From assembly GCA_963697285.1 (NCBI GenBank), contig CAVONI010000003.1, positions 1 through 64,000 of the forward strand: a stretch of 64,000 nucleotides of DNA, in the 5' to 3' direction. A program made the translations under genes and the position numbers. Under the pieces are notes generated by a model. That model did no database searches, was not told the origin of the DNA, and worked only from the letters and a program-made list of their open reading frames with translations. Source of the DNA: JAEUQQ01 sp963697285. Its GTDB lineage: Bacteria; Acidobacteriota; Vicinamibacteria; Vicinamibacterales; JAFNAJ01. This document shows, piece after piece, positions 63,392 through 64,000 of this stretch (position 1 is its first letter; each line of letters starts with the position of its first letter).

Positions 63392-64000
63392 GTGAACGTC
63401 GTCAGCGTCGAGTTCCTTCGGAGCGCCGCGAGCGCGGCCGACTTCCCACGCGATCCGTGGCCACAGCTGGCCATGGTCGGACGCTCGAACGTGGGCAAGT
63501 CCACGCTGATCAATGTGCTCTCGAAGAAGCGGGTGGCGCGCACGAGCGCGGCGCCCGGCAAGACGCGTCTCGTGAACCTGTACCTGGTGGAGACGTCGCA
63601 TCGCGACCTCCGCCGGTGCTACCTGGTAGACCTGCCCGGATACGGGTACGCGCGAGGCGGCGACGCGTCGCGTGCGGAGTTCGACCGGCTGGTGCGCCTC
63701 TACTACGCGCATCCGCCGCACGGGCACCCGATGGCGGCCGACGTGTTCGGGCCCTCCGCCACGCTGGTGCTCGTGGATGCACGACACCCGGGGCTGGCCG
63801 CCGATGTGGCGGCTGTGTCGTGGATCGCGGCCGTCGGCCGACCCTACATGGTGGTCGCCACGAAGGTCGACAAGCTCTCCCGCGCCGAGCGCACCGAAGC
63901 GCTGCAGGCGTGGTCGGAAGCCCTGCACTGCCCCGTTGAACCGATCTCCTCGGTCACGGGAGAAGGACTGGACGTACTGTGGACGACGATCAGCAGAACC
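63392..64000 (+). CDS. engB: Ribosome biogenesis GTPase YsxC/EngB, 3' end outside window
   Basis: 203 residues from GTG 63392 and open to the last base; C-terminus missing. G1 GRSNVGKST, G2 TSAAPGKT, G3 DLPGYGYA, G4 ATKVDKLS (Thr replaces the usual Asn), G5 ISSVTGEG: the complete EngB set in order. It is needed for assembly of the large ribosomal subunit. It follows lon, completing the tig-clpP-clpX-lon-engB order. Confidence 0.94.
   Translation, partial: MNVVSVEFLRSAASAADFPRDPWPQLAMVGRSNVGKSTLINVLSKKRVARTSAAPGKTRLVNLYLVETSHRDLRRCYLVDLPGYGYARGGDASRAEFDRLVRLYYAHPPHGHPMAADVFGPSATLVLVDARHPGLAADVAAVSWIAAVGRPYMVVATKVDKLSRAERTEALQAWSEALHCPVEPISSVTGEGLDVLWTTISRT

Overview
The window is 64 kb of very GC-rich, densely coded bacterial chromosome. 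There is no phage, plasmid backbone, CRISPR array or rRNA. Several things point to Acidobacteriota, perhaps a Vicinamibacteria / Luteitalea-like lineage: GC-saturated third codon positions, the gene repertoire (secreted proteins of acidobacterial style, a PDZ-SpoIIE phosphatase, a small-protein/nucleotidyltransferase pair) and the tig-clpP-clpX-lon-engB order. This placement is inference from content, not from a marker gene.

Layout. 0-5 kb: methylmalonyl-CoA mutase small and large subunits and the MeaB chaperone, a propionyl-CoA/succinyl-CoA module. 5-14 kb: a Na+/alanine-type symporter, a Gfo/Idh/MocA oxidoreductase, a DUF433/DUF5615 toxin-antitoxin-like pair, a nitronate monooxygenase/FabK-like flavoprotein, a scar with two copies of a 21-bp palindrome and a fragment of aldose 1-epimerase, a polytopic membrane protein, a radical SAM protein and a DinB-like protein. 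14-27.5 kb: the most distinctive block. It holds a histidine-kinase-like ATPase protein overlapping a molybdopterin oxidoreductase, a cysteine-free ArsR regulator with a palindromic operator, then a seven-gene complex resembling formate hydrogenlyase / group 4 hydrogenase. Its catalytic-type subunit has lost all four Ni-binding cysteines, so it fits the energy-converting-hydrogenase-related (Ehr) complexes rather than a hydrogenase. Two adjacent antiporter-like subunits are near-duplicates and carry four single-base frameshifts.

27.5-36 kb: a small-protein/nucleotidyltransferase pair (frameshifted), a zinc alcohol dehydrogenase and glutamate synthase gltB-gltD behind a structured leader. 36-44.5 kb: a small membrane protein, a TonB-dependent receptor, two secreted proteins, and a GHMP sugar kinase coupled to a sugar nucleotidyltransferase. 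44.6-55.6 kb: ferritin-like protein, PDZ/GAF/PP2C phosphatase, NfeD plus SPFH membrane pair, patatin-like lipase, hybrid histidine kinase with a diguanylate cyclase. 55.7-64 kb: a second clpX paralogue, an orphan palindromic operator, tRNA-Leu(UAG), then tig-clpP-clpX-lon-engB, the protein quality-control cluster, cut by the window end.

Functionally the window joins central metabolism (propionate, nitrogen assimilation, proton- or sodium-coupled respiration), envelope and signalling functions, and proteostasis. The observations most worth following are the nickel-site-less complex with its duplicated ion-channel subunits, the clpX duplication with its orphan operator, and the epimerase scar between palindromes.
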